From Streptomyces zhihengii (lineage in GTDB: Bacteria > Actinomycetota > Actinomycetes > Streptomycetales > Streptomycetaceae), in assembly GCF_016919245.1 (NCBI RefSeq), contig NZ_JAFEJA010000002.1, positions 186,001 through 250,000 on the forward strand: a DNA stretch of 64,000 bases. Direction: 5' to 3'. This document shows positions 53,626 to 63,626 of this stretch, piece after piece. The translations under genes and the position numbers were made by a program. A model generated the notes under the pieces. That model was not told where the DNA came from. It searched no databases and saw nothing but the letters and a program-made list of their open reading frames with translations. Each line of letters opens with the position of its first letter. Position 1 is the first letter of the stretch.

Positions 53626-54810
53626 ATGCCCGCATCCCCGAGCACCGCCCGGGCCATCAACGACCGCCTCGCCCTGGAACTGCTCCAGCGGGAGGGCCCG
53701 TTGACGGCAGGACAACTGAAGGCCATGACCGGACTGTCCCGGCCCACGGTCGCCGATCTCGTGGAGCGGCTCCAGGGATCGGGGCTGGTGCGCGTCGTCG
53801 GCGAGGCGGGCGCCGAACGGCGCGGGCCCAACGCCCGGCTCTACGGGATCGTCGCCGAGCGGGCGCACCTCGCCGCGCTCGACGTGCGCATGCGCAGCGT
53901 CACCGTGGTCGTCGCGGACCTCCTCGGCACCACGCTCGCCCGGGCGTCCCTGCCCATCGGCGGCGACACGGGCACCGAGCCCGCCGTCGAGCAGGCCGTC
54001 GCCCTGCTGGAGGGCGCCGTCGCCCGGGCCGGCGCCGCCCGGCTGCACAGCGTCGGCATCGGCGCCCCCGGGCTGATCGACCCCGCCACCGGCGAACTCC
54101 GGGAGACCACCGGGCTGCCCGCCTGGCACCGCCGCCTGGTGACCGCCCTCCAGCACCGGCTGCCCGCCCGGGTCGTCGTCGAGAACGAGACCAACCTCGC
54201 GGCCCTCGCCGAGCAGCGCGTCGGCGCGGCCAGCGACCGGGAGTCCTTCGCCTTCCTGTGGCTCGGGCACGGCGTCGGCGCCGGACTCGTCCTCGACGGG
54301 CGGCTGCGCCGCGGCTCGTCCGGCGGGGCCGGCGAGATCGGTTTCCTCCCGGTACCGGGCACCGGCGGGATGCCGTCCGCCGTCGACTGCGACGGCGGCT
54401 TCCACTCCCTGGCGGGGTCGGCCGCCGTCTGCGCGCTCGCCGAGCGGCACGGGCTGCTGCCCGAAGGGCGGGACGCCCTCTCCGAGGCCCCCGCCGCGGC
54501 CGAGGTGGTCGCGGCCGCCGTGGCCGGCGGGCACACCGCCTTCGTCGGGGAACTCGCCGGCCGCCTGGCGCTGGGCGCCGCCGCGGTCGTCTCGGTGCTT
54601 GACCCCGGCTGCGTGGTGCTGGGCGGGGAGGTCGGCCACGCCGGCGGACCGGAACTCGCGGCCCGGGTGGGCGGGAGCCTCGCCGCGATGTCCCCGCTGC
54701 GCACCGAGGTCCGCCCCGGCACGCTCGGCGGCGGCGCCGTCCTGCGCGGCGCCCTCCTGATGGCCCAGGAGGCGGCCCAGGACGACCTCTTCGCGGGCGG
54801 CCCGGCGTAG
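53626..54810 (+). CDS. ROK-family transcriptional regulator
   Basis: A 394-residue protein with an N-terminal winged HTH (LLQREGPLTAGQLKAMTGLS, RPTVADLVERLQGSGLV) and a ROK sugar-kinase-like domain (IGAPGLIDPATGELRET, VENETNLAALAEQRVGAA, GHGVGAGLVLDGRL). The usual ROK zinc motif CGxxGCxE is replaced by AVDCDGGFHSLAG, so the zinc site and probably kinase activity are lost, as in other regulator-type members. ATG 53626 has AAGGA seven bases upstream. It is divergent from the MFS gene. Confidence 0.92.
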   Translation: MPASPSTARAINDRLALELLQREGPLTAGQLKAMTGLSRPTVADLVERLQGSGLVRVVGEAGAERRGPNARLYGIVAERAHLAALDVRMRSVTVVVADLLGTTLARASLPIGGDTGTEPAVEQAVALLEGAVARAGAARLHSVGIGAPGLIDPATGELRETTGLPAWHRRLVTALQHRLPARVVVENETNLAALAEQRVGAASDRESFAFLWLGHGVGAGLVLDGRLRRGSSGGAGEIGFLPVPGTGGMPSAVDCDGGFHSLAGSAAVCALAERHGLLPEGRDALSEAPAAAEVVAAAVAGGHTAFVGELAGRLALGAAAVVSVLDPGCVVLGGEVGHAGGPELAARVGGSLAAMSPLRTEVRPGTLGGGAVLRGALLMAQEAAQDDLFAGGPA

Positions 54811-54840
54811 CCGGCCAGGGGGCGGGCGGCTGCGCGCCGG

Positions 54841-55130
54841 CGGTGTGACGCCCCCGAGGCGGCGGCGGGTCACCCGGGACGCGGGCCCGCACGCACGGGG
54901 GCCCGACGCCCGCCCCTGCACGCACCGGGTCCCGGTGCCCGCACGCACGGCGGCCGCCCGACGCCCGCCCCGCACCCGACCACCGCCCCTGCATGCACGG
55001 GGCCCGACCACCGCCCCTGCACGCACGGGCCTGGCGCCCGTCCCCGCACGCACGGCGGCCGCCCGCCCCGCAGGCCCCGCACCCGACCACCGCCCCTGCA
55101 CGCCCGGGGCCCGGCGCCCGCCCGGCACGC
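54841..55130. repeat. Degenerate GC-rich repeats between ROK and chitinase genes
   Basis: The 392-bp gap 54811-55202 is filled with variants of CCGCCCCTGCACGCACGG and GCCCGCACGCACGG. A longer block around GCACGCACGGCGGCCGCCCG recurs at 54941 and 55046, about 105 bp apart. No gene is present. Confidence 0.6.
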
Positions 55131-55131
55131 A

Positions 55132-55172
55132 CCGGGGCCCGGTGCGTGCTCGCGCACGGCACCGGGCCCCGG
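55132..55172. terminator. Long nested hairpin after the chitinase and ROK genes
   Basis: CCGGGGCCCGGTGC (55132-55145) pairs with GCACCGGGCCCCGG (55159-55172), and the loop itself folds as GTGC-TCGC-GCAC. It is placed 30 bp beyond the chitinase stop and can serve both converging genes. Confidence 0.65.
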
Positions 55173-55202
55173 GCGGGCGGCGCGAGGCCGCCCGTCGGTG
55201 GG

Positions 55203-57554
55203 TCAGCAGGCTCCCAGGTCCTGCCACACCCCCCACTCGCCGGTCTTGCCGGGCTCCTCGTTGGTCGTCCACCACTTGGACTTCCAGGTGTGCCCCGCGT
55301 GGGACACGGTCGTGCCGCCGCCGTACTGGCTCGACGCCGACCACGCGGGGGCGGAGCAGGTGCCCCCGCCGCCCGTGCCGCCGGTCCCGCCGGACTGGCT
55401 CGGCGAGGGGGACGGCGACGGGGTGCCGCCGGTGCCCGGCTCGACGAGGGTCGTGCCGCGGGCCAGGTCGCCCTCGATCGCGTACGTCTTCTCGCCGATC
55501 CTCACCGTCCAGTTGGAGGGCGTCGACACCGGCAGGTAGTAGTTGAACGACAGGTCCACGGTGGCGCCGGGCGCCAGGGACTGCCACGCCGGCAGCTTCA
55601 GCGAGACCCGGTGGAAGTCGCCCTTCAGGCCGCCCACGTTGCCGCCGGTGTGGTCGCTGCTGATGACCTTGGTGCCGAAGCCGGACTGGTCCGAGGCGTT
55701 GGGCGGGGCGGCGGTGGCGTAGTCGAACTGGAACTCCGTGCCGCCGGGCAGCGCCGTCTTCGTGTTGTTGGTGATCCGCAGCTTCGGCGTGATCGGGTAG
55801 TTGGAGTCGCCGAGCTTGAACTCGGTGAACTCCACGTCCACGTCGACCGCCTCGGACGGCAGCGCCGCGTTCGACTTCTTGGCGCCGTACGGGGAGGCCG
55901 CCTTGTACTTGTCGTACATCAGCGTGGAGAGGGTCTCGCCCATCTCGTACTGACCCTTGGCGGCGTTCCACTGGTAGTCGCCGGCCAGTTCCCAGATCAT
56001 CGAGCCGCCGATGCCGCGGTCCACGACGTAGTCGGCCTTGGTGCCGATCGACTGCTCGTCCTCGGTGGAGAGGAAGACCTTCTTCTCGGCGTTCCACAGC
56101 CACGGCGCGACCAGCGTGGAGCTGTACTTGCGGGCGTAGGTGCCGGTCAGCGTGGTGTTCGCCGGGAAGCCGTACTGGGTGACGTAGTCGCCGACGATCC
56201 CCTTCTCCAGGTTCTTGGCGTGCCACATCGGGTTGGAGCCCGCCGGGGACTCGACGCCGTTGTCGTCCTTGTCGTGCCAGAGGTTGTCGATGCCGACCGC
56301 GCCGTCACCGCACTTGGTCAGGCCGGACCCGGCCGGGCAGGAGGAGACGGCGGCCTTGCCCCACAGGCCGTCCGTGCCGCCCTGCACGTTCTTGTGGCCG
56401 CGGGTGTAGTACGGCAGGCCGATGTTGATGCGGCCGGCCGGCATGGAGCCCCGGAAGTAGTGGTACGCCCAGTCGGTGTTGAGGTAGCCGATGCCGCCGT
56501 ACTGGGAGCTGCCGTAGACGTTGGCCGCCGCCAGTTCGGCGTCCTTGCCGTCGTCGAAGAGCGAGGCGTTCGGGCCGACGTACTCGTTCCAGGCGCCGTG
56601 CAGGTCGTAGGACATGATGTTGACGTAGTCCAGGTACTTCTGGACCTGGAACGTCTCCATGCCGCGCAGCAGGTAGCCGGAGGAGGGGGCGGCCACGGTC
56701 AGCAGGTAGTGCTTGCCGTCCGCCGCGCCCGCGCGGTCCAGCTTCTCGCGCAGGGTCTTCATCAGGGCCGCGTAGCCCTTGTTGAGTCCGGCGCGGCGGG
56801 CGTTGGAGATCGGGAAGTCGGCGGGGTGCCCGGCGTCCTTCATGGAGGTCGGGTACTCGTAGTCGATGTCGACGCCGTTGAAGCCGTACTTCTTGACGAA
56901 GGAGACCGCGGACTCGGCGAAGGTGTCGATGCCCGCCTGGTTCACCGAGCCGTCGGCGTTGGTGGCCATCGTGTAGAAGCCGCCGGAGCCGACGCGCTTG
57001 CCGTTCTCGTCGAAGTAGCCGCCGGTCTCCGCCCAGCCGCCGACCGAGACGAGCGTCTTCACGTCCGGGTACTGCTTCTTGTACTTGTTGAGCAGGTTGA
57101 AGTGGCCCTTGTACGGCAGCGACGGGTCCATCTCGGCGCCCGCGACACCCGGCCAGGTCATGCCGGTGGAGGCGTTGTTCGGCCCGTCGGGGCCCACGGA
57201 GAGCTTGTTGCCCGAGTCGACGTGGGCGAAGGCGTAGTTGATGTGGGTGATCTTGTCCCACGGGATGTCCGAGGCGAGGTACGAGGGCTTCCCGTCCTTG
57301 CCCGTACGCCAGTTGGTGAAGTAGCCGATGATGCGGCGCTTGTGGTCGGCGCCCATCTTCTCTCGGCCGTTCTCGTCGTAGACGGAGCAGTAGGGGACGT
57401 CGACGCCGGGGGTGGCGTAGAGCCCGTCGGGACGACAGGTGCTGTTGTCGACGGCGGCGTGGGAGACGCCGGCCGAGAGCGAACCCGCGAGCAGCGCGGC
57501 GACGGCGGCGCCGGCGGCGAGCAGCGAGGCTCTCAGGGGGGTGGGGGACTGCAC
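55203..57554 (-). CDS. Secreted GH18 chitinase with C-terminal chitin-binding domain
   Basis: A 783-residue extracellular enzyme. It has a signal peptide at about 1-33 (cleavage after SHA), a GH18 catalytic barrel at about 70-560 with [14 protein letters not shown] and the catalytic [11 protein letters not shown] (Asp229, Asp231, Glu233; the first, non-essential Asp of DxxDxDxE is Asn226), a beta-sandwich domain at about 575-700, a Pro/Ser/Gly linker, and a CBM5/12-type domain ([20 protein letters not shown] to the end). GTG 57554 has AGGAGGAA upstream. The promoter carries the direct repeats seen before Streptomyces chitinase genes, implying control by chitin and N-acetylglucosamine signals. 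Confidence 0.94.
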   Translation of the reverse strand: MQSPTPLRASLLAAGAAVAALLAGSLSAGVSHAAVDNSTCRPDGLYATPGVDVPYCSVYDENGREKMGADHKRRIIGYFTNWRTGKDGKPSYLASDIPWDKITHINYAFAHVDSGNKLSVGPDGPNNASTGMTWPGVAGAEMDPSLPYKGHFNLLNKYKKQYPDVKTLVSVGGWAETGGYFDENGKRVGSGGFYTMATNADGSVNQAGIDTFAESAVSFVKKYGFNGVDIDYEYPTSMKDAGHPADFPISNARRAGLNKGYAALMKTLREKLDRAGAADGKHYLLTVAAPSSGYLLRGMETFQVQKYLDYVNIMSYDLHGAWNEYVGPNASLFDDGKDAELAAANVYGSSQYGGIGYLNTDWAYHYFRGSMPAGRINIGLPYYTRGHKNVQGGTDGLWGKAAVSSCPAGSGLTKCGDGAVGIDNLWHDKDDNGVESPAGSNPMWHAKNLEKGIVGDYVTQYGFPANTTLTGTYARKYSSTLVAPWLWNAEKKVFLSTEDEQSIGTKADYVVDRGIGGSMIWELAGDYQWNAAKGQYEMGETLSTLMYDKYKAASPYGAKKSNAALPSEAVDVDVEFTEFKLGDSNYPITPKLRITNNTKTALPGGTEFQFDYATAAPPNASDQSGFGTKVISSDHTGGNVGGLKGDFHRVSLKLPAWQSLAPGATVDLSFNYYLPVSTPSNWTVRIGEKTYAIEGDLARGTTLVEPGTGGTPSPSPSPSQSGGTGGTGGGGTCSAPAWSASSQYGGGTTVSHAGHTWKSKWWTTNEEPGKTGEWGVWQDLGAC

Positions 57555-57721
57555 GGTCAGTTCCTCCTGGTGGGGATCCCCCGGGCCGCGTCGGGGCGGC
57601 GGGTTCCGGAGGGTGTTCGGCCTTGCACGAAGGGCACTGCTGGCACAACGGGCTTGCAGACTTCAGTGGTTGGCCCGTGGTGTGCGCGCACCGCCGGGCC
57701 GGATCCGCGGAGGTGACGCAG

Positions 57722-57764
57722 AGATTAAGAGGACTAGACCAACCCGTCAATAGGTCTGGACCAA
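57722..57764 (-). promoter_or_regulatory. Chitinase promoter with paired direct repeats and dre-like sites
   Basis: On the minus strand TTGACG (plus 57745-57750) and TAATCT (57722-57727) are 17 bp apart. Two 13-bp direct repeats, TTGGTCCAGACCT (57752-57764) and TTGGTCTAGTCCT (57730-57742), flank and overlap the -35 region. They are the hallmark of Streptomyces chitinase promoters and match the DasR site ACTGGTCTAGACCASW-type consensus at about 11-12 of 16 positions, by my count from memory. Confidence 0.7.
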
Positions 57765-57911
57765 TTGAGGCGCCGGTGAGGGGAGGGGTGGCAGGGCAGC
57801 TGTCCGCATGGTGGGACGTAAGTGACCACTGGGCGGGATGTGAGCCAGGTCATGGCCGTCACCCGCATGGCCCCCGTCCGGACGTGGCACACTGGCCCTG
57901 TATCAGCAGCA

Positions 57912-58038
57912 GCGCACTCCGGGGTCGGTGCAATTCCGAACCGGCGGTTACAGTCCGCGACCCGTCCGCAGCCAGCGGCCGGTTGACCAGGTGAAATTCC
58001 TGGACCGACGGTTAAAGTCCGGATGGGAGGCAGTGCGC
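57912..58038 (+). promoter_or_regulatory. FMN riboswitch (RFN element)
   Basis: The conserved RFN core is plain: CGGTGCAATTCCGAACCGGC, GGTTACAGTCCGCGA, then GGTGAAATTCCTGGACCG, GGTTAAAGTCCGGATGGGAG. The closing P1 stem is GCGCACT (57912-57918) with AGTGCGC (58032-58038). It precedes ribD by 156 bases and should lower expression of the rib operon when FMN is abundant. Confidence 0.96.
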
Positions 58039-58085
58039 GGCGGGCGACCCTCACGGGGTGCGCCGGCCGTCTGCGCGGTCGTCGT

Positions 58086-58127
58086 CCTCGACGGCCGTGC
58101 GCGCGGCCCGGCCTCCGCGCGTCGAGG
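58086..58127 (+). promoter_or_regulatory. Hairpin downstream of the FMN aptamer
   Basis: CCTCGACG (58086-58093) pairs with CGTCGAGG (58120-58127), with further GCGCG pairing inside. It may be the expression platform, but it lacks a T run and ends about 55 bases before the ribosome site (AGGAGGA, 58184-58190), so the mechanism is unclear. Confidence 0.35.
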
Positions 58128-58194
58128 TGTTCCCCCGCTCTCTGTCGTCATCGACAGGCCCCGGAGTCCGTGCCCGAAGAGGCAGGAGGACCCG

Positions 58195-59277
58195 GTGGCC
58201 ACCGCAGCCGACACCGCCGCCATGCGCCGAGCCGTCGCGCTCGCCGCCCGCGGACTCGGCTCCACCAGCCCCAACCCCGTGGTCGGATGCGTCGTCACCG
58301 ACGCCTCGGGACACCCCGTGGGCGAGGGCTTCCACGAGCGCGCCGGCGGCCCCCACGCCGAGGTCGCCGCCCTCCGCGCGGCCGGGGCCCTCGCCCGCGG
58401 CGGCACCGCCTACGTCACCCTCGAACCCTGCAACCACACCGGCCGCACCGGCCCCTGTGCCCAGGCGCTGATCGAGGCGGGCGTCGCCCGTGTGGTGTAC
58501 GCGGTCGCCGACCCGAACCCGCAGGCCCGCGGCGGTGCCGACACCCTGCGCGCCGCCGGTGTGGCCGTCCGGCAGGGCCTGCTGGAGGCCGAGGCCGAGG
58601 CCGGCAACACCGCCTGGCTCACCGCCGTGCGCCTCGGCCGCCCCCACGTCACCTGGAAGTACGCCGCCACCCTCGACGGCCGCGTCGCCGCCCGGGACGG
58701 CAGCAGCCGCTGGATCACCTCCGCCGAGTCCCGCGCCGACGTCCACCGGCTGCGCGCCGAGTCCGACGCCGTCCTCGTCGGCGCCGGCACCCTGCGCGCC
58801 GACGACCCCCACCTGGCCGTCCGCGGCATCGAGGGAGCCACCCAGCCGCTGCGCGTGGTCCTCGACAGCCGTGCCTCGATCCTGCCGACCGCCCGCGTCC
58901 TCGACGACGCGGCGCCCACGCTGCTCGCCGTCGCCGAGGACGCCGACACCCGGCACCTGCCCGGCGTCGACGTCGCCCGGCTCCCCGCCGGCGCGCACGG
59001 CATCGGCGTCCTGGGCCTCCTCGCCGAACTCCACGGGCGCGGCGTCCGCTCGGTGCTCCTCGAAGGCGGCCCGACCCTCGCCGGCTCCTTCGTCGCCGCC
59101 GGTGCCGTCGACCGGGTCGTCGGCTACCTCGCCCCCGTACTCCTCGGCGCCGGCCCCGCGGCCCTCGCCGACGCCGGAATCTCCACCATCACCGAAGCGT
59201 TGCGGCTCGACGTCACCGCCACCGACCGCATCGGACCCGACCTGCGCGTCACCGCGACCGTCCCCAAGGGAGCCTGA
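58195..59277 (+). CDS. ribD: Bifunctional riboflavin deaminase/reductase
   Basis: Two steps of riboflavin synthesis in one 360-residue protein. The N-terminal deaminase domain (about 1-145) has the zinc ligands in GGPHAEVAAL and TLEPCNHTGRTGPCAQAL; the C-terminal reductase domain (about 150-355) has KYAATLDGRVAARDGSSRWI and LLEGGPTLAGSF. GTG 58195 has GGAGG five bases upstream and sits downstream of the FMN riboswitch. ribE begins on the base after its stop. Confidence 0.96.
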   Translation: MATAADTAAMRRAVALAARGLGSTSPNPVVGCVVTDASGHPVGEGFHERAGGPHAEVAALRAAGALARGGTAYVTLEPCNHTGRTGPCAQALIEAGVARVVYAVADPNPQARGGADTLRAAGVAVRQGLLEAEAEAGNTAWLTAVRLGRPHVTWKYAATLDGRVAARDGSSRWITSAESRADVHRLRAESDAVLVGAGTLRADDPHLAVRGIEGATQPLRVVLDSRASILPTARVLDDAAPTLLAVAEDADTRHLPGVDVARLPAGAHGIGVLGLLAELHGRGVRSVLLEGGPTLAGSFVAAGAVDRVVGYLAPVLLGAGPAALADAGISTITEALRLDVTATDRIGPDLRVTATVPKGA

Positions 59278-59886
59278 GTGTTCACCGGAATCGTCGAAGA
59301 ACTGGGTGAGGTCACCGCCGTCGAGAACCTCGGCGACGCCTCACGCTTCCGCCTGCGCGGTCCCGTCGTCACCGACGGCGCCAAGCACGGCGACTCGATC
59401 GCCGTCAACGGCGTCTGCCTCACCGTCGTCGAGACGGGTGACGGCGAGTTCACCGCCGACGTGATGGCCGAGACCCTGAAGCGCTCCAGCCTCGGCGCGC
59501 TCGCCGCCGGCTCCCGCGTCAACCTGGAACGGCCCACGGCCGTCGGCGACCGCCTCGGCGGCCACATCGTCCAGGGCCACGTCGACGGCACGGGCGAGAT
59601 CCTGGCGCGCACCCCGTCCGAGCACTGGGAGATCGTCAAGGTCTCGCTGCCCGCTCAGCTCGCCCGGTACGTCGTGGAGAAGGGCTCCATCACCGTCGAC
59701 GGCGTCAGCCTGACCGTGGTCGACGCCGGCGCCGACCACTTCACCATCAGCCTCATCCCCACCACGCTGGCGCTCACCACGCTCGGCATCAAGCAGCCCG
59801 GCGACCCGGTCAACCTCGAGGTCGACGTCATCGCCAAGTACGTCGAGCGGCTGCTCGGCGCGGACGCCGGGGAGCGTGCGAAGTGA
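59278..59886 (+). CDS. ribE: Riboflavin synthase alpha chain
   Basis: Dismutates two lumazines to riboflavin. The 202-residue protein has the two tandem lumazine-binding repeats, beginning [12 protein letters not shown] and [18 protein letters not shown] 59278 directly follows the ribD stop; its own stop overlaps the next start as GTGA. Confidence 0.96.
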   Translation: MFTGIVEELGEVTAVENLGDASRFRLRGPVVTDGAKHGDSIAVNGVCLTVVETGDGEFTADVMAETLKRSSLGALAAGSRVNLERPTAVGDRLGGHIVQGHVDGTGEILARTPSEHWEIVKVSLPAQLARYVVEKGSITVDGVSLTVVDAGADHFTISLIPTTLALTTLGIKQPGDPVNLEVDVIAKYVERLLGADAGERAK

Positions 59887-60533
59887 GTGCCCTGGACTGG
59901 CTGAACACCGAGGCGTTCACGGCCTTCGGACAGCACATCATGTGGTCCGACATGATCGGCAACACCATCGGCCTGATCGCCCTCGCCCTCGGCTGGCGCC
60001 GCTCGGTGCTCACCTGGCCCGCGCAGCTGCTCTCCGGCGTGATCCTGGTCGGCGCCTACGCCTCCGCCCACCTCAGCGGCGGCGTCGGCAAGCAGCTCCT
60101 CGTCATCGGGGTGGCCGTCTGGGGCTGGCACCAGTGGACCCGCGGCCGCCGGCAGGCGCAGGACGGCTCCATAGCGGTCCGCTTCGCCACCTGGAAGGAG
60201 CGCGGCTGGCTGCTGGGCGGCGCCGCCCTCGGCACCCTCGCGGTCGGCGGGCTGTTCACCGCGTTCCCCACGCTCTCCTGGAGCCCGTGGGCCGACGCGT
60301 ACATCTTCGTCGGCACCCTCGTCGCGATGGTCGCGCAGGCCCGCGGCCTGGTGGAGTTCTGGTTCGCCTGGCTCCTGGTCGACCTGGTCGGCGTCCCGCT
60401 CGCCTTCAGCAGCGGCCTCGCCTTCTCCGGCCTGGTCTACGTGATCTACTTCGCCCTCGTCCTGTGGGGTGCCCACGACTGGTGGCAGCGCTCCCGCGAG
60501 CCGCGGCCCGCCCTGGAAGGAGTCGCAGCATGA
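59883..60533 (+). CDS. ribM: Riboflavin transporter RibM (PnuC/PnuX family)
   Basis: A 216-residue membrane protein with six or seven helices of the PnuC vitamin-transporter family; segments include [29 protein letters not shown] and the repeat-related [17 protein letters not shown]. RibM of Streptomyces davaonensis and Corynebacterium is a riboflavin facilitator, and its position inside the rib operon between ribE and ribBA supports that role over nicotinamide riboside transport. It overlaps both neighbours by four bases. Confidence 0.92.
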   Translation: MSALDWLNTEAFTAFGQHIMWSDMIGNTIGLIALALGWRRSVLTWPAQLLSGVILVGAYASAHLSGGVGKQLLVIGVAVWGWHQWTRGRRQAQDGSIAVRFATWKERGWLLGGAALGTLAVGGLFTAFPTLSWSPWADAYIFVGTLVAMVAQARGLVEFWFAWLLVDLVGVPLAFSSGLAFSGLVYVIYFALVLWGAHDWWQRSREPRPALEGVAA

Positions 60534-61819
60534 GCGCACTGCCCACCTGGTACGCGTCCGACGGCGCCGAGGACCTCTCCCTCGACCCGGTCGAGCAGGC
60601 CGTCCGCGACATCGCCGCGGGCCGCCCCGTCGTGGTCGTCGACGACGAGGACCGCGAGAACGAGGGCGACCTCGTGATCGCCGCCGAGAAGGCGACCCCC
60701 GAGATCGTCGCCTTCATGATGAGCGAGTGCCGCGGCCTGATCTGCGCGCCGATGGAGAACGACGAGCTGGAGCGGCTCGAACTGCCCCAGATGGTCGGCG
60801 ACAACACCGAGTCGATGCAGACGGCCTTCACCGTCTCCGTCGACGCCGGCCCCGCCTACGGCGTCACCACCGGCATCTCCGCCGCCGACCGCGCCACCAC
60901 CCTCCAGCTCCTCGCCGGGGGCCGGGCCGGACCGGCCGACTTCGTCCGCCCCGGCCACGTCTTCCCGCTGCGCGCCAAGCCCGGCGGCGTCCTCACCCGC
61001 CCCGGCCACACCGAGGCCGCGGTCGACCTCGCCCGCCTGGCCGGCCTGCGCCCGGCCGGGGCGATCGTCGAGATCGCCGGCGAGGACGGGGTGATGCTGC
61101 GGCTGCCCGAGCTGGTGCCGTTCGCCCGCAAGCACGGCCTGACGATCATCTCCATCGAGGACCTGATCGCCTACCGCCGCTCCAGCGAGCCGACCGTGCG
61201 CCGCGAGGCCGAGGTCAGGCTGCCCACCGCGGCCGGCGACTTCACCGCCTACGGGTACCGCTCGACCGTCGACGGCGTCGAGCACGTCGCCCTGGTCCAC
61301 GGCGACCTCGGCACCGGCGAGGACCTGCTGGTGCGCGTCCACTCCGAGTGCCTCACCGGCGACATCTTCCACTCGCTGCGCTGCGACTGCGGCCCCCAGC
61401 TCGACGCCGCCATGCGCCGCGTCACCGAGGCCGGCCGCGGGGTCGTCGTCTACCTGCGCGGACACGAGGGCCGCGGCATCGGGCTGATGTCCAAGCTGCG
61501 CGCCTACGAACTCCAGGAACGCGGCCGCGACACCCTCGACGCCAACCTCGAACTGGGCCTGCCCGCCGACGCCCGCGACTACGCGGCGGGCGCGCAGATC
61601 CTCGCCGACCTCGGTGTGCGCAGCGTGCGCCTGATGACCAACAACCCCGACAAGGTCGCCGCCCTCACCCGCCTCGGCATCGGCGTCCTCGGACGCGAAC
61701 CGATGCCCGTCCAGGCCGGCGAGCACAACCTCCGCTACCTGCGCACCAAGCGGGACCGGATGGGGCACGACCTGCCGTGGCTGGAGTCCCCCGGGGCGTC
61801 GGCCTGCGGCAACCAGTGA
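60530..61819 (+). CDS. ribBA: Bifunctional DHBP synthase / GTP cyclohydrolase II
   Basis: Supplies both riboflavin precursors. The 429-residue protein has an N-terminal 3,4-dihydroxy-2-butanone 4-phosphate synthase domain ([12 protein letters not shown] near 38, [25 protein letters not shown]) and a C-terminal GTP cyclohydrolase II domain from about 222 with zinc cysteines in [20 protein letters not shown] and the catalytic [14 protein letters not shown] 60530 overlaps the ribM stop. ribH follows after 73 bp. Confidence 0.97.
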   Translation: MSALPTWYASDGAEDLSLDPVEQAVRDIAAGRPVVVVDDEDRENEGDLVIAAEKATPEIVAFMMSECRGLICAPMENDELERLELPQMVGDNTESMQTAFTVSVDAGPAYGVTTGISAADRATTLQLLAGGRAGPADFVRPGHVFPLRAKPGGVLTRPGHTEAAVDLARLAGLRPAGAIVEIAGEDGVMLRLPELVPFARKHGLTIISIEDLIAYRRSSEPTVRREAEVRLPTAAGDFTAYGYRSTVDGVEHVALVHGDLGTGEDLLVRVHSECLTGDIFHSLRCDCGPQLDAAMRRVTEAGRGVVVYLRGHEGRGIGLMSKLRAYELQERGRDTLDANLELGLPADARDYAAGAQILADLGVRSVRLMTNNPDKVAALTRLGIGVLGREPMPVQAGEHNLRYLRTKRDRMGHDLPWLESPGASACGNQ

Positions 61820-61892
61820 GCAGCCGGCGAGCCCGCCGCACCCGCGGCGGGCGCCTGCTTCCGAACTCGATCAGCAACGTCCAAGGAGAGAC

Positions 61893-62378
61893 ATGAGCGG
61901 CAAGGGCGCGCCCGTACTGAGCGTGAAGAACTGCGGTGACCTGCGGGTGGCGGTCGTCGCGGCCCAGTGGCACGAGAAGATCATGGACGGTCTCGTCGAC
62001 GGCGCCCTGCGCGCCCTGCACGAGCTGGGCATCGACGAGCCCACCCTGCTGCGCGTCCCCGGCAGCTTCGAACTGCCCGTCGTCGCCAAGGTCCTGGCCG
62101 GCCGCGGCTACGACGCGATCGTCGCCCTCGGTGTCGTCGTCCGCGGCGGCACCCCCCACTTCGAGTACGTGTGCCAGGGCGTCACCCAGGGCCTCACCCA
62201 GGTGTCGGTGGACACGGGCGTCCCCGTCGGCTTCGGCGTGCTGACCGTCGACACCGAGGAGCAGGCGCTGGACCGGGCCGGCCTGGAAGGGTCGAACGAG
62301 GACAAGGGGCACGAAGCGGTCACCGCCGCCGTGGCGACCGCGACCATCCTGCGTTCAGTATCTGAACCCTGGCGCTGA
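61893..62378 (+). CDS. ribH: 6,7-Dimethyl-8-ribityllumazine synthase
   Basis: Condenses the two riboflavin precursors. The 161-residue protein shows [34 protein letters not shown], the active-site His region [17 protein letters not shown], and [23 protein letters not shown] 61893 has AAGGAGAG just upstream. It completes the rib operon. Confidence 0.97.
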   Translation: MSGKGAPVLSVKNCGDLRVAVVAAQWHEKIMDGLVDGALRALHELGIDEPTLLRVPGSFELPVVAKVLAGRGYDAIVALGVVVRGGTPHFEYVCQGVTQGLTQVSVDTGVPVGFGVLTVDTEEQALDRAGLEGSNEDKGHEAVTAAVATATILRSVSEPWR

Positions 62379-62411
62379 GGGGAGCCCACTTCCGCGTAGG
62401 GTGGGAGCACC

Positions 62412-62684
62412 ATGTCCAAGAAGACGTTCGAGGAGCTCTTCGCCGAGCTCCAGCACAAGGCCGCGACCGGCGACCCCGCCACCTCCCGTACCGCCGAACT
62501 GGTGGACAAGGGTGTGCATGCCATCGGCAAGAAGGTCGTCGAGGAGGCCGCAGAGGTCTGGATGGCCGCCGAGTACGAGGGCAAGGAAGCCGCCGCCGAG
62601 GAGATCTCCCAGCTGCTCTACCACGTCCAGGTGATGATGGTGGCGCGCGGGATCTCCCTCGACGACGTCTACGCCCATCTCTGA
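62412..62684 (+). CDS. hisE: Phosphoribosyl-ATP pyrophosphohydrolase
   Basis: Second step of histidine synthesis, as a separate 90-residue MazG-like helical protein. Metal-binding residues lie in [18 protein letters not shown] and [19 protein letters not shown] 62412 follows GGGAG; a TAGGGT box at about 62397-62402 could be a -10 for his transcription starting within the rib-his junction. hisG lies 73 bp downstream. Confidence 0.95.
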   Translation: MSKKTFEELFAELQHKAATGDPATSRTAELVDKGVHAIGKKVVEEAAEVWMAAEYEGKEAAAEEISQLLYHVQVMMVARGISLDDVYAHL

Positions 62685-62700
62685 GCCCGTCCGCCCGTCC

Positions 62701-62741
62701 GTCACGCGAACACCCCCGCGCGAAACAACCGTCACGCGAAC
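62701..62741. repeat. 11-bp direct repeat between hisE and hisG
   Basis: GTCACGCGAAC occurs at 62701 and 62731, 30 bp apart, in the short hisE-hisG gap; the second copy ends just before the hisG ribosome site. It may be a regulatory site or a small duplication. Confidence 0.4.
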
Positions 62742-62757
62742 GAAGGAAGCCCGTCTC

Positions 62758-63606
62758 ATGCTGCGCATCGCCGTCCCCAACAAGGGTTCACTGTCCGGAC
62801 CTGCGTCGGCGATGCTCCATGAGGCCGGCTACCAGCAGCGCAAGGAGTCGAAGGAACTCGTCCTCGTCGACCCCGAGAACGAGGTCGAGTTCTTCTACCT
62901 GCGCCCGCGCGACATCGCGATCTACGTCAGCTCCGGCCGCCTCGACATCGGCATCACCGGCCGCGACCTGCTGCTCGACTCCGGGGCGAGCGCGGAGGAG
63001 ATCCTCCGGCTCGGCTTCGCCCGCTCCACCTTCCGCTACGCCACCCGGCCCGGCACCGCGCAGGGCGTCGAGGACTTCGGCGGCATGACGATCGCCACCT
63101 CCTACGAGGGCATCGTCGCCAAGCACCTCGCCGACAGCGGCATCGACGCCTCCGTCGTCCACCTCGACGGTGCCGTCGAGACGGCGATCGAGCTGGGTGT
63201 CGCCCAGGTCATCGCCGATGTCGTCGAGACCGGCACCAGCCTGCGCAACGCCGGCCTGGAGGTCATCGGCGAGCCGATCATGACCTCCGAGGCGGTCGTC
63301 GTCCGGCGCACCGGCGCCGACCCGGAGCACGCCAGGGTCCAGCAGTTCCTGCGCCGCCTCCAAGGCGTCCTGGTGGCCCGCAGCTACGTGATGATGGACT
63401 ACGACTGCCGGGTCGAGAACCTGGAGCAGGCCGTCGCCCTCACCCCGGGCCTGGAGTCGCCGACCATCTCCCCGCTGCACCACGAGGGATGGGTGGCCGT
63501 CCGCTCCATGGTCGCCGCCAAGGAGGCCCAGCGGATCATGGACGACCTGTACGCCCTGGGCGCGCGGGCCATCCTGACCACGGCCATCCACGCCTGCCGG
63601 CTCTGA
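62758..63606 (+). CDS. hisG: ATP phosphoribosyltransferase (long form)
   Basis: First committed histidine step, subject to feedback by histidine. The 282-residue length marks the long form with its own C-terminal regulatory domain, so no HisZ is needed. Motifs are MLRIAVPNKGSLSGPASAML, VSSGRLDIGITGRDLLLDSG and the PRPP loop LGVAQVIADVVETGTSLRNAG (split after GV). ATG 62758 has GAAGGAAG upstream. It forms a hisE-hisG unit; other his genes are elsewhere. Confidence 0.97.
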   Translation: MLRIAVPNKGSLSGPASAMLHEAGYQQRKESKELVLVDPENEVEFFYLRPRDIAIYVSSGRLDIGITGRDLLLDSGASAEEILRLGFARSTFRYATRPGTAQGVEDFGGMTIATSYEGIVAKHLADSGIDASVVHLDGAVETAIELGVAQVIADVVETGTSLRNAGLEVIGEPIMTSEAVVVRRTGADPEHARVQQFLRRLQGVLVARSYVMMDYDCRVENLEQAVALTPGLESPTISPLHHEGWVAVRSMVAAKEAQRIMDDLYALGARAILTTAIHACRL

Positions 63607-63626
63607 GGGACGGACGCACCGACACC

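Noticed and set aside
54841..55202. Protein-coding potential in the repeat between the ROK and chitinase genes
   Set aside because: Frames there are His/Ala/Pro/Arg repeats caused by the GCAC-rich tandem DNA and overlap the terminator.
52213..56226. Open frame of about 1337 codons on the minus strand spanning the MFS, ROK and chitinase region
   Set aside because: It crosses three genes with clear domains and an intergenic repeat, and its translation is Arg/Ala-rich with no motif.
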